From: Opisthocomus hoazin
Lineage: Eukaryota > Chordata > Aves > Opisthocomiformes > Opisthocomidae
Assembly: GCF_030867145.1 (NCBI RefSeq)
Contig: NC_134443.1
Span: 2,914,001 to 2,978,000, forward strand
Direction: 5' to 3'
DNA length: 64,000 nt
Shown here: positions 43,270-53,077 of the stretch, piece by piece
How the letters are laid out: the number at the start of each line of letters is the position of its first letter
How positions within the stretch are numbered: the stretch's first letter is position 1
Made by a program: the position numbers and the translations under genes
The notes under the pieces: model-generated
Database searches by the model: none
What the model was told of the DNA's origin: nothing
What the model saw: only the letters and a program-made list of their open reading frames with translations

Positions 43270-46200
43270 CAGCAGATAGGTGATATGAAGGAGACGTATC
43301 AACTACGTTCTGCACTGCGATTGCTAATTCTACTTAACGAATGTGAAGGTGCAGCCCCTTTCCCCCCCCTCACCTGGCAATCCCAGAACCAACATTGTGT
43401 TCTTGCTTGCACCGCAGGAATAGCCAGCTGGTGTGCAGTGAATCGGGACGACCTGGCACTTTCGTTGCCTTCGTACAAGAGCAGTGAGTTGGGCCGGATC
43501 AGGCACTCCCTGACCGCACCTGAAACTCCTGGTGCCTGGAGTCACACCTGCCTGGTAAATGCCAGAAATGTACATTCTGGGTGGTACTGGAATTGTATAG
43601 TTTCTGTCTAAATAGCAGGATTGAATCCTGTGGATTGGGACCAGGATGGAAAATTACTGGTGCCTAAAGTCAGTCATCTGGAGACCCTACAAAACAGCGG
43701 TACCAAGGAAGCCCTTTGAGCAATTCTGGTCCCCAGTGGGCTGCAGCCAGTAACTCCCTCTGAGTGGGACACTTCTCAGAGTAACTTGAACTCTGTCAAC
43801 ATTACCTGGGCTGATCTCGCTGAGAATCGACCTTTGCCCATTGAGAAATAATTCGATCTGAAGTGAGTATTTCACTGAACTCAGGGCAATTTTTATGATT
43901 GCGTGCGTGTGTGTGAATCTATTCAAAACATAATATTCTGTTACTGTGGTTGTAACAGAAAATTCTTTCTAATCACTCAGTAAATGCTAAGTTAACTAGT
44001 GATTAATAGCTGCTAAATCCCTGTGATTCTCTTTCTCTTTAAACAGTGAACACACCCTGAATTGCTGCTAAACCAATTCCTTAGACATAAACTGTTGTGG
44101 TCTAAGGCCGGTTCCGGATCCAGCTGCACCCAGGCTCCTCTCTGAGAAGTAGTTTAGAAAGCAATGGGGGTCCAGTCTGAGCCTGGTGACTCAACAAGAG
44201 GGTCTCCCTATCCCCCTATACTTCTCTTCAAATCTGTAGAAAACATTTTCCACCCAAAACCCCCTTTGATTTTGTATTCCATTCATTTGATAAGTAATAG
44301 AGTGAACCTTGCCAATGAACTTTGTAAGATCACATTTTCTAAATTTTCAGTAAAATATTTTCCTGGAAAACCTTTCAGTGACTCTTTCTGCGACGTAACC
44401 ACTCATTCGCGACAATGATTCACTTCCGAGAGTCTTGTTCTGAAACGCTGAGGGGAACAGCGTTTCTGGGGGTCTACCTTGGGGGCTCCCCAATGCATTT
44501 CTGCTAGGCTGCATCTTCTCGGATACTCAGCAGAGAGTGGAGACAGAGCAGATGCTGTGGGACGGAGGCTGGAGTGAGTTAAGGCTAGAGCATGACAGAA
44601 GGACAAGGGTGAAGGTGTGCTGGAGGGGAGTCCCAGGAAGTTTGGGGGAAAGAGGGTTTCATCAGGGACTGGAGAGACGGGGAGCTGGATGGGAAGCAAG
44701 AGCACGTCCAGCTCCCTGGGAAAGGCAACTTGCTCAGCAGGCCAGAGGTACCACTGCTGATGGGGCAGCGCACCACTTTGGAGCACCTCAGCCCAGATCC
44801 ATTTCAGAAGGCCCCATGAGGATGGCAGAGACATGGGGGCCATTTCCCCACACTTTTGGGAGCCCAAGGTGGATGCTGCTGTTGGACTGAGCAGAGAAGT
44901 CTGTGCTCAGCTCCAGTTTCCCAGGGCTTCTGATCTCCAGGCAGTGACAGGGAAAGTCTTGAAATCCTGCTATTTGAGAAGGTGCATTTGAAGGCCACCT
45001 AGAACCTGTCCTTGAACTCTAGGACATGAAACATTTCCTGTCTCTCAGCAGGGCTTATTTTCTGCAGGTCCTGCTTCACTGGCCAGCGCACCCACACCTG
45101 AGGCTGGGGAGGCCTCTGGGTATTTTGCTTGCTGGAGAATGACAGTTCGTCAGCACAGTTATCACAGCGCTGGCTGCTGTATCTTGCAGCAGCTTCATCC
45201 TGTCACTGCATGCTTAGAGGTTGACAACAGCATCCACCCTCGTGGGAGACTGAGTAGAGGTGAGCATAACTGGGGGTTTTTAGCCAAGAGGATGCATGAC
45301 AGCAGCGGCAGGCTGCCCAGTCCCGTCACCATGAAAGTAATTTTGAACATGCACGGAACCCCACTGGTATGACGACAGGACCATCAGCACCAGCAACGTG
45401 GGTGCAGGGGGCTTCCTGCATTTTGCTTTGGACTTCCTCCAGTGGCTTAAGCTCCCCTCTCAACACCAAAGGCAAATCTAGGGTGTCACTGCAATTCTGT
45501 CTCTCACCCATGAAGTGTGGGCGTTGTGCTACTGAGCATCGCAACACCTTGATCCTCTCCGTGTATTTAACCTGTAGGGACTTGCATGAAGGGGCACCTA
45601 GGATTTTCTGCTCCTCAGGACACCCAGGGTGCGAGGGAAGGCTGTGGAGGCATTCAGCAGGGGTGGCGAGAGCTGCTCCTGCAAGCACTGGTGTGCAGAG
45701 ATCCCATGGCTGGACCCTGCAGGGACTGGAAGCACTGAACCTGTAGCTCATGCACAAGTGGCAGAAGAGCATGGTTGGAACTGCAGCTACTGGAGGGGTT
45801 GTCATTGCCACAACTGCCTCCCAGGTTAAAGAGCAGCTTTAATACCTATGTTGGGTAAAGGCAAGGGAGGGTACAAAAGGCTTGACGGTGGAGGCTGCCC
45901 CAGCTTCGAGCCACAGTGCCTGTTTGATGATGCTCTGTCTGCCCTGCAGAACAGCAGCCCTCAGAATGGGCTGGCAGCTCGTGTTCTCTTTCAGTCTCGT
46001 CACTGCAAAGACCTCAAAGGATGGTGCACAGGTGTGCATTGTTAGGAGAGAGAGAAAACGCTTGGCTGCTTCTGACAATCGCTTTGTCCAGCAGCTTCCT
46101 TCTTGCACAGCAATACTGACTTTGATAGTGTGGGACACGGTGAAGATACTGCTGGTGTGAAAGGAACTCTCCAATTTTTCCGCCAAAGGCAGGAGCGGGT

Positions 46201-46805
46201 CAGTCATGGTCCCTCAAGCGTTTGCACAGTCAGTGATCCCTCTTGCTCCTGATTTTCTTTCCTGCCTACTGGCTGTGTGTGTGAGAAGGACAAAAAAGCC
46301 TCTTAGCTTAAAATTTACTAAATGCAAGGCTGTAACACACCTGTCCTGAACAGGACTTGCTGCAGACTTCAGCACAAATGCTACTGAACATTTCCCACCA
46401 TAACTGATGGTTTTCTTGTGATAAATCTAGAAAAATGGTGCACATAAAAACCCAACTCTATTTCCAAAGGATGCTGCTGTCTGCACTGGAAGTCCCTGCA
46501 GTGAAAGCCAGAGCTTGTGGTCTTCTCCTTCTCTGGGAAGGGGAAACCAAGGTGGAGCTCTTGCCCAGGTTAAAGTTGCAGCCTTGCTGGACATGCTTTG
46601 CAAGAGGGACACAGACGATCTGCTTGAGCAAGAAGGTCTCTCTCAGGCAAGATCTGTTAACACTCATGTACTCCAACTCGACAGACTAAAGAAGAGTTGA
46701 CAGCTGAACAGATTTGATGTATTATTCACTTTTTGAAAGTAAACAGGGCAACTGACAAAGCATAAAAGCAACCTTACAAAACCAGTTCTTTCTGTACATG
46801 GTATT
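43270..46805. other. Intergenic stretch between loricrins A and B
   Basis: About 3.5 kb without a recognised gene. Open stretches of up to ~160 codons on both strands near 44.4-45.8 kb lack domains and splice context. Confidence 0.5.
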
Positions 46806-46806
46806 T

Positions 46807-46812
46807 TTTATT
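46807..46812 (-). terminator. LOR: Poly(A) signal of loricrin B
   Basis: AATAAA on the minus strand, about 165 bases beyond the TAA at 46975. Confidence 0.8.
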
Positions 46813-46974
46813 TCCTTTCACATAGATGGGTGAGAAGAGCCATCTTGGAGTTCTCAGCACAGGGACGCAGCATCAAGGGAAGAGAAGGGAAGGAGACATG
46901 CTGGGAGGAAACAGGCAAGCTTGGAAGACAGAGGCAGGGCTGTTCTTAATGAAAACAAGCGCCTGCTGTGGCTG

Positions 46975-47302
46975 TTACTTCTGGTGGCAGGGGGGCCAGT
47001 GGCAGGCCTGCTTGGTCTGATGAGGCTCGATGTTGGGAATGACAATGGGGCATTTCTGCTGCGCAGACTGGTGGGATCCTCCGCTGCCCCCTCCAGAGCT
47101 GATGATGATTGCATGGCCCGAGGAACCGCCACTGCCACCACTGGATCCTCCACTGCAGCATCCAGAGGATCCTCCACTACCCCCACCTCCAATGATGATC
47201 TTCCCTCCTGAAGACCCACCGCTGGAACCCCCACTGCAGCATCCAGATGAGCCACCTCCTCCACCACCTGAGCTAATAATGATCTTCTGGCCTGATCTTC
47301 TG
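46975..47302 (-). pseudogene. Out-of-frame 3' part of loricrin B
   Basis: Downstream of the break at 47297-47302 a different frame carries the rest of a normal loricrin: SGQKIIISSGGGGGG, SSGCCSGGSS modules, and finally QQKCPIVIPNIEPHQTKQ and ACHWPPCHQK before TAA. About 100 codons, including the whole Gln/Lys tail, are separated from the main frame by a net loss of five bases. Confidence 0.85.
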
Positions 47303-48901
47303 GCTGCTGTATCCTCCTCCCATGCCATAGCTTGAGGATCCTCCACTGCAGCATCCAGAAGATCCCGCACCACCTCCACCTCCAATGATGATCTTCCCTC
47401 CTGAAGACCCACCGCTGGAACCCCCACTGCAGCATCCAGATGAGCCACCTCCTCCACCACCTGAGCTAATAATGATCTTCTGGCCTGATCCCCCACCGTT
47501 GCTGCTGTATCCTCCTCCCATGCCATAGCTTGAGGATCCTCCACTGCAGCATCCAGATGATCCCCCACTACCTCCACCTCCAATGATGATCTTCCCTCCT
47601 GAAGACCCACTGCTGGAACCACCACTGCAGCATCCAGATGATCCTCCGCTACCTCCACCTCCAATGATGCTCTTTGATCCTGAAGACCCACCACTGTATC
47701 CTCCTCCTATGCCATAGCTGGATCCTCCACTGCAGCATCCAGAGGATCCCCCACTACCTCCACCTCCAATGATAATCTTTGATCCTGAAGACCCACCACT
47801 GGATCCCCCACTGCAGCATCCAGATGATCCTCCACTACCTCCACCTCCAATGATAATCTTTGATCCTGAAGACCCACCACTGGATCCCCCACTGCAGCAT
47901 CCAGATGATCCTCCACTACCTCCACCTCCAATGATGATCTTTGCTCCTGAAGACCCACCACTGGATCCTCCTCCTATACCATAGGTAGATCCTCCACTGC
48001 AGCATCCAGAGGATCCCCCACTACCTCCACCTCCAATGATGCTCTTTGATCCTGAAGACCAACCACTGGATCCTCCTCCCATACCATAGCTGGATCCTCC
48101 ACTGCAGCATCCAGATGATCCCCCACTACCTCCACCTCCAATGATGCTCTTTGATCCTGAAGATCCACCACTGGATCCTCCTCCCATGCCATAGCTGGAT
48201 CCTCCACTGCAGTATCCAGAGGAACCTCCACTACCTCCACCTCCAATGATGATCTTTGATCCTGAGGACCCACCACTGGATCCTCCTCCCATGCCATAGC
48301 TGGATCCTCCACTGCAGTATCCAGAGGAACCTCCACTACCTCCACCTGCAATGATGATCTTTGATCCTGAGGACCCACCACTAGATCTTCCACTGCAGCA
48401 TCCAGACGAGCCACCTCCTCCACCACCTGAGCTAATAATGATCTTCTGGCCTGATCCCCCACCACTGCTGCTGTATCCTCCTCCCATGCTGTAGCCTGAG
48501 GATCCCCCACTGCAGGATCCAGATGATCCTCCACCGCTTCCACCTCCAATGATGCTCTTTGATCCTGAAGACCCACCACTGGATCCTCCACTGCAGCATC
48601 CAGAAGAACCTCCACTACCTCCACCTCCAATGATGATCTTTGATCCTGAAGACCCACCGCTGGATCCCCCACTGCAGCATCCGGAATATCCTCCTCCTCC
48701 ACCACCAGAACTGACAATGATCTTGCCAGAGCCCCCACTGCTCCCACCGTAGCTGCCTGAGCCTGAGCCCCCACAGCAGGAGAAATCCTGTGTCTGGTAG
48801 CTGGAGGAGCTGCTCCCGTGGCAGCAGGAGCCTCCGCTGTGGCATCCGCTGGACTGGGAAGATGTTTCATGGCAGCCTCCGGAGGATTGTCTGGAACACA
48901 T
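47273..48901 (-). CDS. LOR: Loricrin B, 542 aa in frame, frameshifted near the 3' end
   Basis: Second large loricrin. It starts MCSRQSSGGCHETSSQSSG, followed by modules KIIIGGGGSGGSSGCCSGGSS, SYGMGGGSSGGSSGSK and GQKIIISSGGGGGGSSGCC, more uniform than in loricrin A. Exon 2 starts at 48916 after TTTCTTGTAG, the leader GGTCACTGCTCGAAG matches loricrin A, and the intron is 48917-49375. The frame ends GGGYSSQKIRPEDHY. A sister module ~210 bases upstream reads AGCAGCAACGGTGGGGGATC where this one has AGCAGCCAGAAGATC, so 11 bases were replaced by 6. The inserted CAGAAG copies the next bases of the module, as in template switching. The true tail lies in the other frame. Either the gene is truncated in this animal or the assembly has an error in repeats. 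Confidence 0.9.
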   Translation of the reverse strand: MCSRQSSGGCHETSSQSSGCHSGGSCCHGSSSSSYQTQDFSCCGGSGSGSYGGSSGGSGKIIVSSGGGGGGYSGCCSGGSSGGSSGSKIIIGGGGSGGSSGCCSGGSSGGSSGSKSIIGGGSGGGSSGSCSGGSSGYSMGGGYSSSGGGSGQKIIISSGGGGGGSSGCCSGRSSGGSSGSKIIIAGGGSGGSSGYCSGGSSYGMGGGSSGGSSGSKIIIGGGGSGGSSGYCSGGSSYGMGGGSSGGSSGSKSIIGGGGSGGSSGCCSGGSSYGMGGGSSGWSSGSKSIIGGGGSGGSSGCCSGGSTYGIGGGSSGGSSGAKIIIGGGGSGGSSGCCSGGSSGGSSGSKIIIGGGGSGGSSGCCSGGSSGGSSGSKIIIGGGGSGGSSGCCSGGSSYGIGGGYSGGSSGSKSIIGGGGSGGSSGCCSGGSSSGSSGGKIIIGGGGSGGSSGCCSGGSSSYGMGGGYSSNGGGSGQKIIISSGGGGGGSSGCCSGGSSGGSSGGKIIIGGGGGAGSSGCCSGGSSSYGMGGGYSSQKIRPEDHY

Positions 48902-49446
48902 CTTCGAGCAGTGACCCTACAAGAAACCACATACTTTTTACTCAAGAACAGCCACCTCCATCATGAGAATTTCCCCCCACCAGAAGGATCCGTGTACAGC
49001 TTCATGGCACTAGCAGACAGTCTCCAGAACCAATGAAGTTCCTTTCTTCTAAGCACTTTGTGCTCCATGGATCCCAGCCAAACGTAGAGCCCATTGCTAA
49101 CAGGAGATTAGCAGATCGCTGGTTAATCAACCCATCATTTAAAGTCTTTTATCCCATAGCTGGTCCATCTCAATATCTATACTGATGAAACACCTGACTT
49201 TCAGTAGCACGGGATGATCCTGCTTCTGCTGACTTTCACAGGAGATTTAAATTCATCAAAGCAACCTTCCTGCCCTTCAAGCCACCACCCATCAGGTGTA
49301 CTTTACCAATGAATTGATGTTTTGCAAGCATGAAAGTAAGAGAAGAATCGCTCCCTTTCGCAGAAGTGGACTTACCCTTCTTGGTTCCAACGACGTGTAC
49401 AATGGAGCAAAGCTGAGCGAATGAAGCACTGCGAGAGAACAGCAGC

Positions 49447-49556
49447 CTTTATACCATTCCTAGTTTTCCGAAGTGGGAAGTGAGGCATCCGAAGGAATGG
49501 TGATAGGTTTATTTACTAAACAAACTGTCCTCCTTCAGCCCACTTGTCCTGACTCA
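49447..49556 (-). promoter_or_regulatory. LOR: Promoter of loricrin B
   Basis: TATAAAG lies at 49447-49453, the shared block at 49479-49489 (plus-strand AGTGAGGCATC), forkhead-like TTTATTTAC at 49508-49516, and AP-1 consensus TGACTCA at 49550-49556. Exon 1 runs from about 49425 to 49376 and is followed by GTAAGT. Confidence 0.75.
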
Positions 49557-51240
49557 TCGGATCAGATCAACGTCTCTTTAGTGCATCACTTCCTAGGCTA
49601 CCTGTGGTTTGGATGCAGATAACACATGTGAACTCAGGTCCCGCAGCTGACTTTCAAGGTAGGGTAATGGGACTCCAGCTAGCACCCTCCACGTGAGCTG
49701 GGAGATGTTGCTGGGGTGGTGGCTGACAGCAGAAGGGGCCGTGGAGACTCGTGTTTATTGTGTGTTGCAGACTATGGAGAAGCCCAGGGCAACGGAGAGA
49801 GCTGCACTGTGTAGGACTGCTGTTGCTGGGGCAGCAAAGGGATCTCACGTGCCTGGACTTCCCCACTACACCAGCGAAATGTTGATCATGGTTTTTGTTT
49901 GAGTGCACCACTATGGACAGTCTGGAGTTCAGGCAGGCTTTACACTGCCTCTGGGAGGAGGCGTGATGCCTATTTTTGAAAGGAGTTGAAGTACTGCAGG
50001 CAGAGGGTACCAGATCCAGCACCCACCCTGTGTATCAACATCTTCATGGATATTAACCAAAAGGATGATTTCATCCCAGTTTGGGAGATGGCTCTGGCGT
50101 TTTGGAAGAAGCAAGAAGATCTGAGGATGCACTGTGCTCCTGTTGTCACCCTGAGAGCCTCTGAAACTTGGCTTCTGACTTTCTTGGTCCTGGACCATTT
50201 TTGGGTGCAGGGACTTTCAACAGCAACTATCCCACCTCCTTGAAGAGAGACCTGAAGCTTTCTGTTAGCACCATGCAGGCAACAGCAGTGTTGGACAGTA
50301 CCCAGTCACCGGTATTTTAGAACCCTATGACTTTCCATAATAAAATCCCAGGTAACTCAGCTATTCCAGTGGCAGCACTGGCTGGAGGAGCTCATCGGGA
50401 TGTGTTTTGAGAATGCTTGCATTCCTGGGGTACACAAGGGTGAGAGGACAGAGGGTAAAGGGACATGTAAATGTGAAGCTCTTTTACCCGTAAGAGGTGT
50501 AGGTCACTTTTGTCTCTTTTGGGACACTTCCAGGCATCTGTCATCTGCCACACATAGAATAGTTCAGGCAGAAAGGTTAATTTTCCTTTCCCTGCTAATT
50601 GCCAGAATTTACCACATCAAAGAAAGAATTTCCCATAGGGAAACTCCCTCTGAAGACTCATACCCAGAACGGTGTTTAGTTTCTGTGGGAACAAGGAGAT
50701 CCCTGGTTACTCCAGGCTTAACACCTCAGCACTTCGAAGGGGCTTTCTGAAGTCCTGCAGCTGCCTCTGGTTCCACTAGAGGCTCAGAGCTGGAGTCAGG
50801 GTTGGAGAGACCCCACATTTCTCTTCCACAGCTGCTTGGTGCTGCTGTGAGCACCAAGAGCTCTTGCACCACGCATGTGCAAGGGCCTCAGCTTCACACG
50901 TGTAATAGTACCTTGTAATCCTTTGTACTAGAGTTTTTGCATCTTGCCTCTCTTAACCCATTTAAGACTTCCGGGGGCATTGCGTGACATTTTGATGAGA
51001 TGCCATATCTGATGGGCAAACTTCAGGATCATGAGTAGCAACAGACATTGAAAGATGACCTAAGAATACTTAGTGAACCCAGCATCTCTTCTGTGGGTGA
51101 GTTTTCAATGCACTTGTGCTCTGGAGCTTTATTACAACACCATCTGCTCAGAATAAAAACATTATAATGGAAAGAATTCAAATGTCATAGTATAAAGCAA
51201 AATCCAACCACTCAAACACTGAAGCTCTCTAGAACTGCAA
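49557..51240. other. Intergenic stretch
   Basis: No gene, RNA or mobile element is recognised. Confidence 0.5.
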
Positions 51241-51242
51241 GT

Positions 51243-51248
51243 TTTATT
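51243..51248 (-). terminator. Poly(A) signal of the 51-53 kb gene
   Basis: AATAAA on the minus strand, about 240 bases beyond the stop. Confidence 0.8.
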
Positions 51249-51481
51249 GTCTTGTGCAAGCACTAGAGAATTGAGGCAGATAACAGATATAGGAAACAAC
51301 TCCAGCTGGATGTTCTTGATACAAAACATCAGAGGTTCAGGTCAGCTGGAGAGATGAACAGTAAAATCCCAAGGTAGAGGAGAAAGGAATAACGCAAATA
51401 TTCTTCAATTTAATAGAGAAAGAAATGTGAGGCATGTTTATTTCTGGGGCTTTCTTGATCAGAGATACACTTCTGCAGACA

Positions 51482-53077
51482 CTACTTGTGTTTAGTCTGT
51501 GGTGGCCAGGAGATTGGTTGGGTCTGCTGTTGAATGGACAGACCTCCAGAACTGGACGAACTACCTCCGCCGCCGCCTCCTATGCTGCCACCTCCAATGC
51601 AGATGGGGCCTTGGCTGTGGTGGCTGGAACCACCTCCTCCACCACCACCACCACCACCAATGCAGATGGGACCTTGGCCCTGGTGGCCAGAACCACCTCC
51701 TCCTCCACCACCACCCCCTCCTCCACCAATAATGCAGATGGGACCTTGGCCCTGATGGCCGGAACCACCTCCTCCTCCACCACCACCACCACCACCACCA
51801 CCAATGCAGATGGGACCTTGGCCCTGGTGGCTGGAACCACCTCCTCCTCCACCGCCACCTCCTCCTCCACCAATGATGCAGATGGGACCTTGTCCCTGGT
51901 GGCCAGAACCACCTCCTCCTCCACCACCACCACCACTACCAATGCAGATGGGACCTTGTCCCTGGTGGCCAGAACCACCTCCTCCTCCACCACCACCCCC
52001 TCCTCCACCAATAATGCAGATGGGACCTTGGCCCTGATGGCCGGAACCACCTCCTCCTCCTCCTCCTCCACCACCTCCTCCTCCACCAATAATGCAGATG
52101 GGACCTTGGCTCTGGTGGCCGGAGCCACCTCCTCCTCCTCCACCACCACCACTACCAATGCAGATGGGACCTTGGCCTTGGTGGCCAGAACCACCTCCTC
52201 CTCCACCACCACCACTACCACCAATGCAGATGGGACCTTGGCCCTGGTGGCCGGAACCACCTCCTCCTCCACTGCCACCTCCTGCTCCACCAATAATGCA
52301 GATGGGGCCTTGGCCCTGGTGGCCAGAACCACCTCCTCCTCCACCACCACCACCACCACCACCACCACCAATGCAGATGGGACCTTGGCCCTGGTGGCCA
52401 GAACCACCTCCTCCTCCACCACCACCACCACCACCACCAATGCAGATGGGACCTTGTCCCTGGTGGCCAGAACCACCTCCACCTCCACCACCACCGCTTC
52501 CTCCACCAATAATGCAGATGGGACCTTGGCTTTGATGACATGAACTGCCACCTCCTCCCCCCCCCCCTCCACCTCCTATGCTGCCACCTCCAATACAGAT
52601 GGGGCCTTGGCCCTTGTGCCCAGAACCACCTCCACCTCCTCCTCCCATGCTGCCGCCTCCAATGCAGATGGGGCCTTGACTTTGGTGGCCCGAACCACCA
52701 CCGCCTCCACTACCACCTCCTCCTCCTCCAATAATGCAGATGGGTCCTTGTCCCTGGTGGCCTGACCCACCACCACCTCCTCCACCTCCGCCGCCGCCAC
52801 AGATGGATCCTTGGCTCTGGTGGCCTGAACCCCCTCCTCCTCCAAAGGAGGACGATGATATGTGGGTCTGGTAAATAACACCACCGCCACCGCCACCGCC
52901 ACCGCAGCTGCCGCTGCCTCCTCCTCCATGGCAGGATGATCCTTGGATCTGGTATCCTAGAGATCCTCCTTCACCACTACTGTGGCAGGATCCTCCTCCA
53001 CCGCCACTGCCATGGCATCCACCAGACTGCCCAGAGATCCCTTGGCCATCACCTTTCTGCTGATGGGAACCCATCAT
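51482..53077 (-). CDS. Glycine-rich loricrin-like protein with HQGQGPICI repeats, 531 aa
   Basis: Very Gly-rich envelope protein. It opens MMGSHQQKGDGQGISGQ, followed by CH motifs (GGCHGSG, SCHSSGEGG, SCHGGGG). Then about 18 repeats of GSGHQGQGPICI lie between poly-Gly linkers of variable length. The end QQQTQPISWPPQTKHK is the loricrin-type Gln/Lys tail. Exon 2 starts at 53095 after TCATTTGTAG. Two adjacent ATGs open the frame; the first is chosen, but the second is equally possible. The intron (53096-54418) is the longest in the window. Unlike the other loricrins the start is not MCSR, and each repeat has a single Cys in an Ile-rich core, so it forms a separate branch. The frame is intact throughout. 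It may be one of the numbered bird loricrins, but I cannot say which. Confidence 0.9.
   Translation of the reverse strand: MMGSHQQKGDGQGISGQSGGCHGSGGGGGSCHSSGEGGSLGYQIQGSSCHGGGGSGSCGGGGGGGGVIYQTHISSSSFGGGGGSGHQSQGSICGGGGGGGGGGGSGHQGQGPICIIGGGGGGSGGGGGSGHQSQGPICIGGGSMGGGGGGGSGHKGQGPICIGGGSIGGGGGGGGGGSSCHQSQGPICIIGGGSGGGGGGGGSGHQGQGPICIGGGGGGGGGGGGSGHQGQGPICIGGGGGGGGGGGGGGSGHQGQGPICIIGGAGGGSGGGGGSGHQGQGPICIGGSGGGGGGGGSGHQGQGPICIGSGGGGGGGGGSGHQSQGPICIIGGGGGGGGGGGGGGSGHQGQGPICIIGGGGGGGGGGGGSGHQGQGPICIGSGGGGGGGGGSGHQGQGPICIIGGGGGGGGGGGGSSHQGQGPICIGGGGGGGGGGGGGSGHQGQGPICIIGGGGGGGGGGGGSGHQGQGPICIGGGGGGGGGGSSHHSQGPICIGGGSIGGGGGGSSSSSGGLSIQQQTQPISWPPQTKHK
51560..52880 (-). repeat. Tandem repeat coding poly-Gly linker plus HQGQGPICI
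   Basis: Units of roughly 63-90 bases: a constant part (plus-strand AATGCAGATGGGACCTTGGC) joined to a GGT/GGA run of changing length. The triplet runs account for most length variation and explain why the opposite strand also stays open for hundreds of codons. Confidence 0.9.

Noticed and set aside
47974-48945. 323-codon minus-strand frame overlapping loricrin B (VVGLQDQRSSLEVE type repeats)
   Set aside because: A shifted reading of the loricrin repeat. It begins upstream of the splice acceptor and has none of the family's ends.
51434-52543. 369-codon plus-strand frame rich in Thr/Ser opposite the HQGQGPICI gene
   Set aside because: It arises from reading GGT/GGA triplet runs backwards. The minus frame has an acceptor, a TATA box and a loricrin tail.
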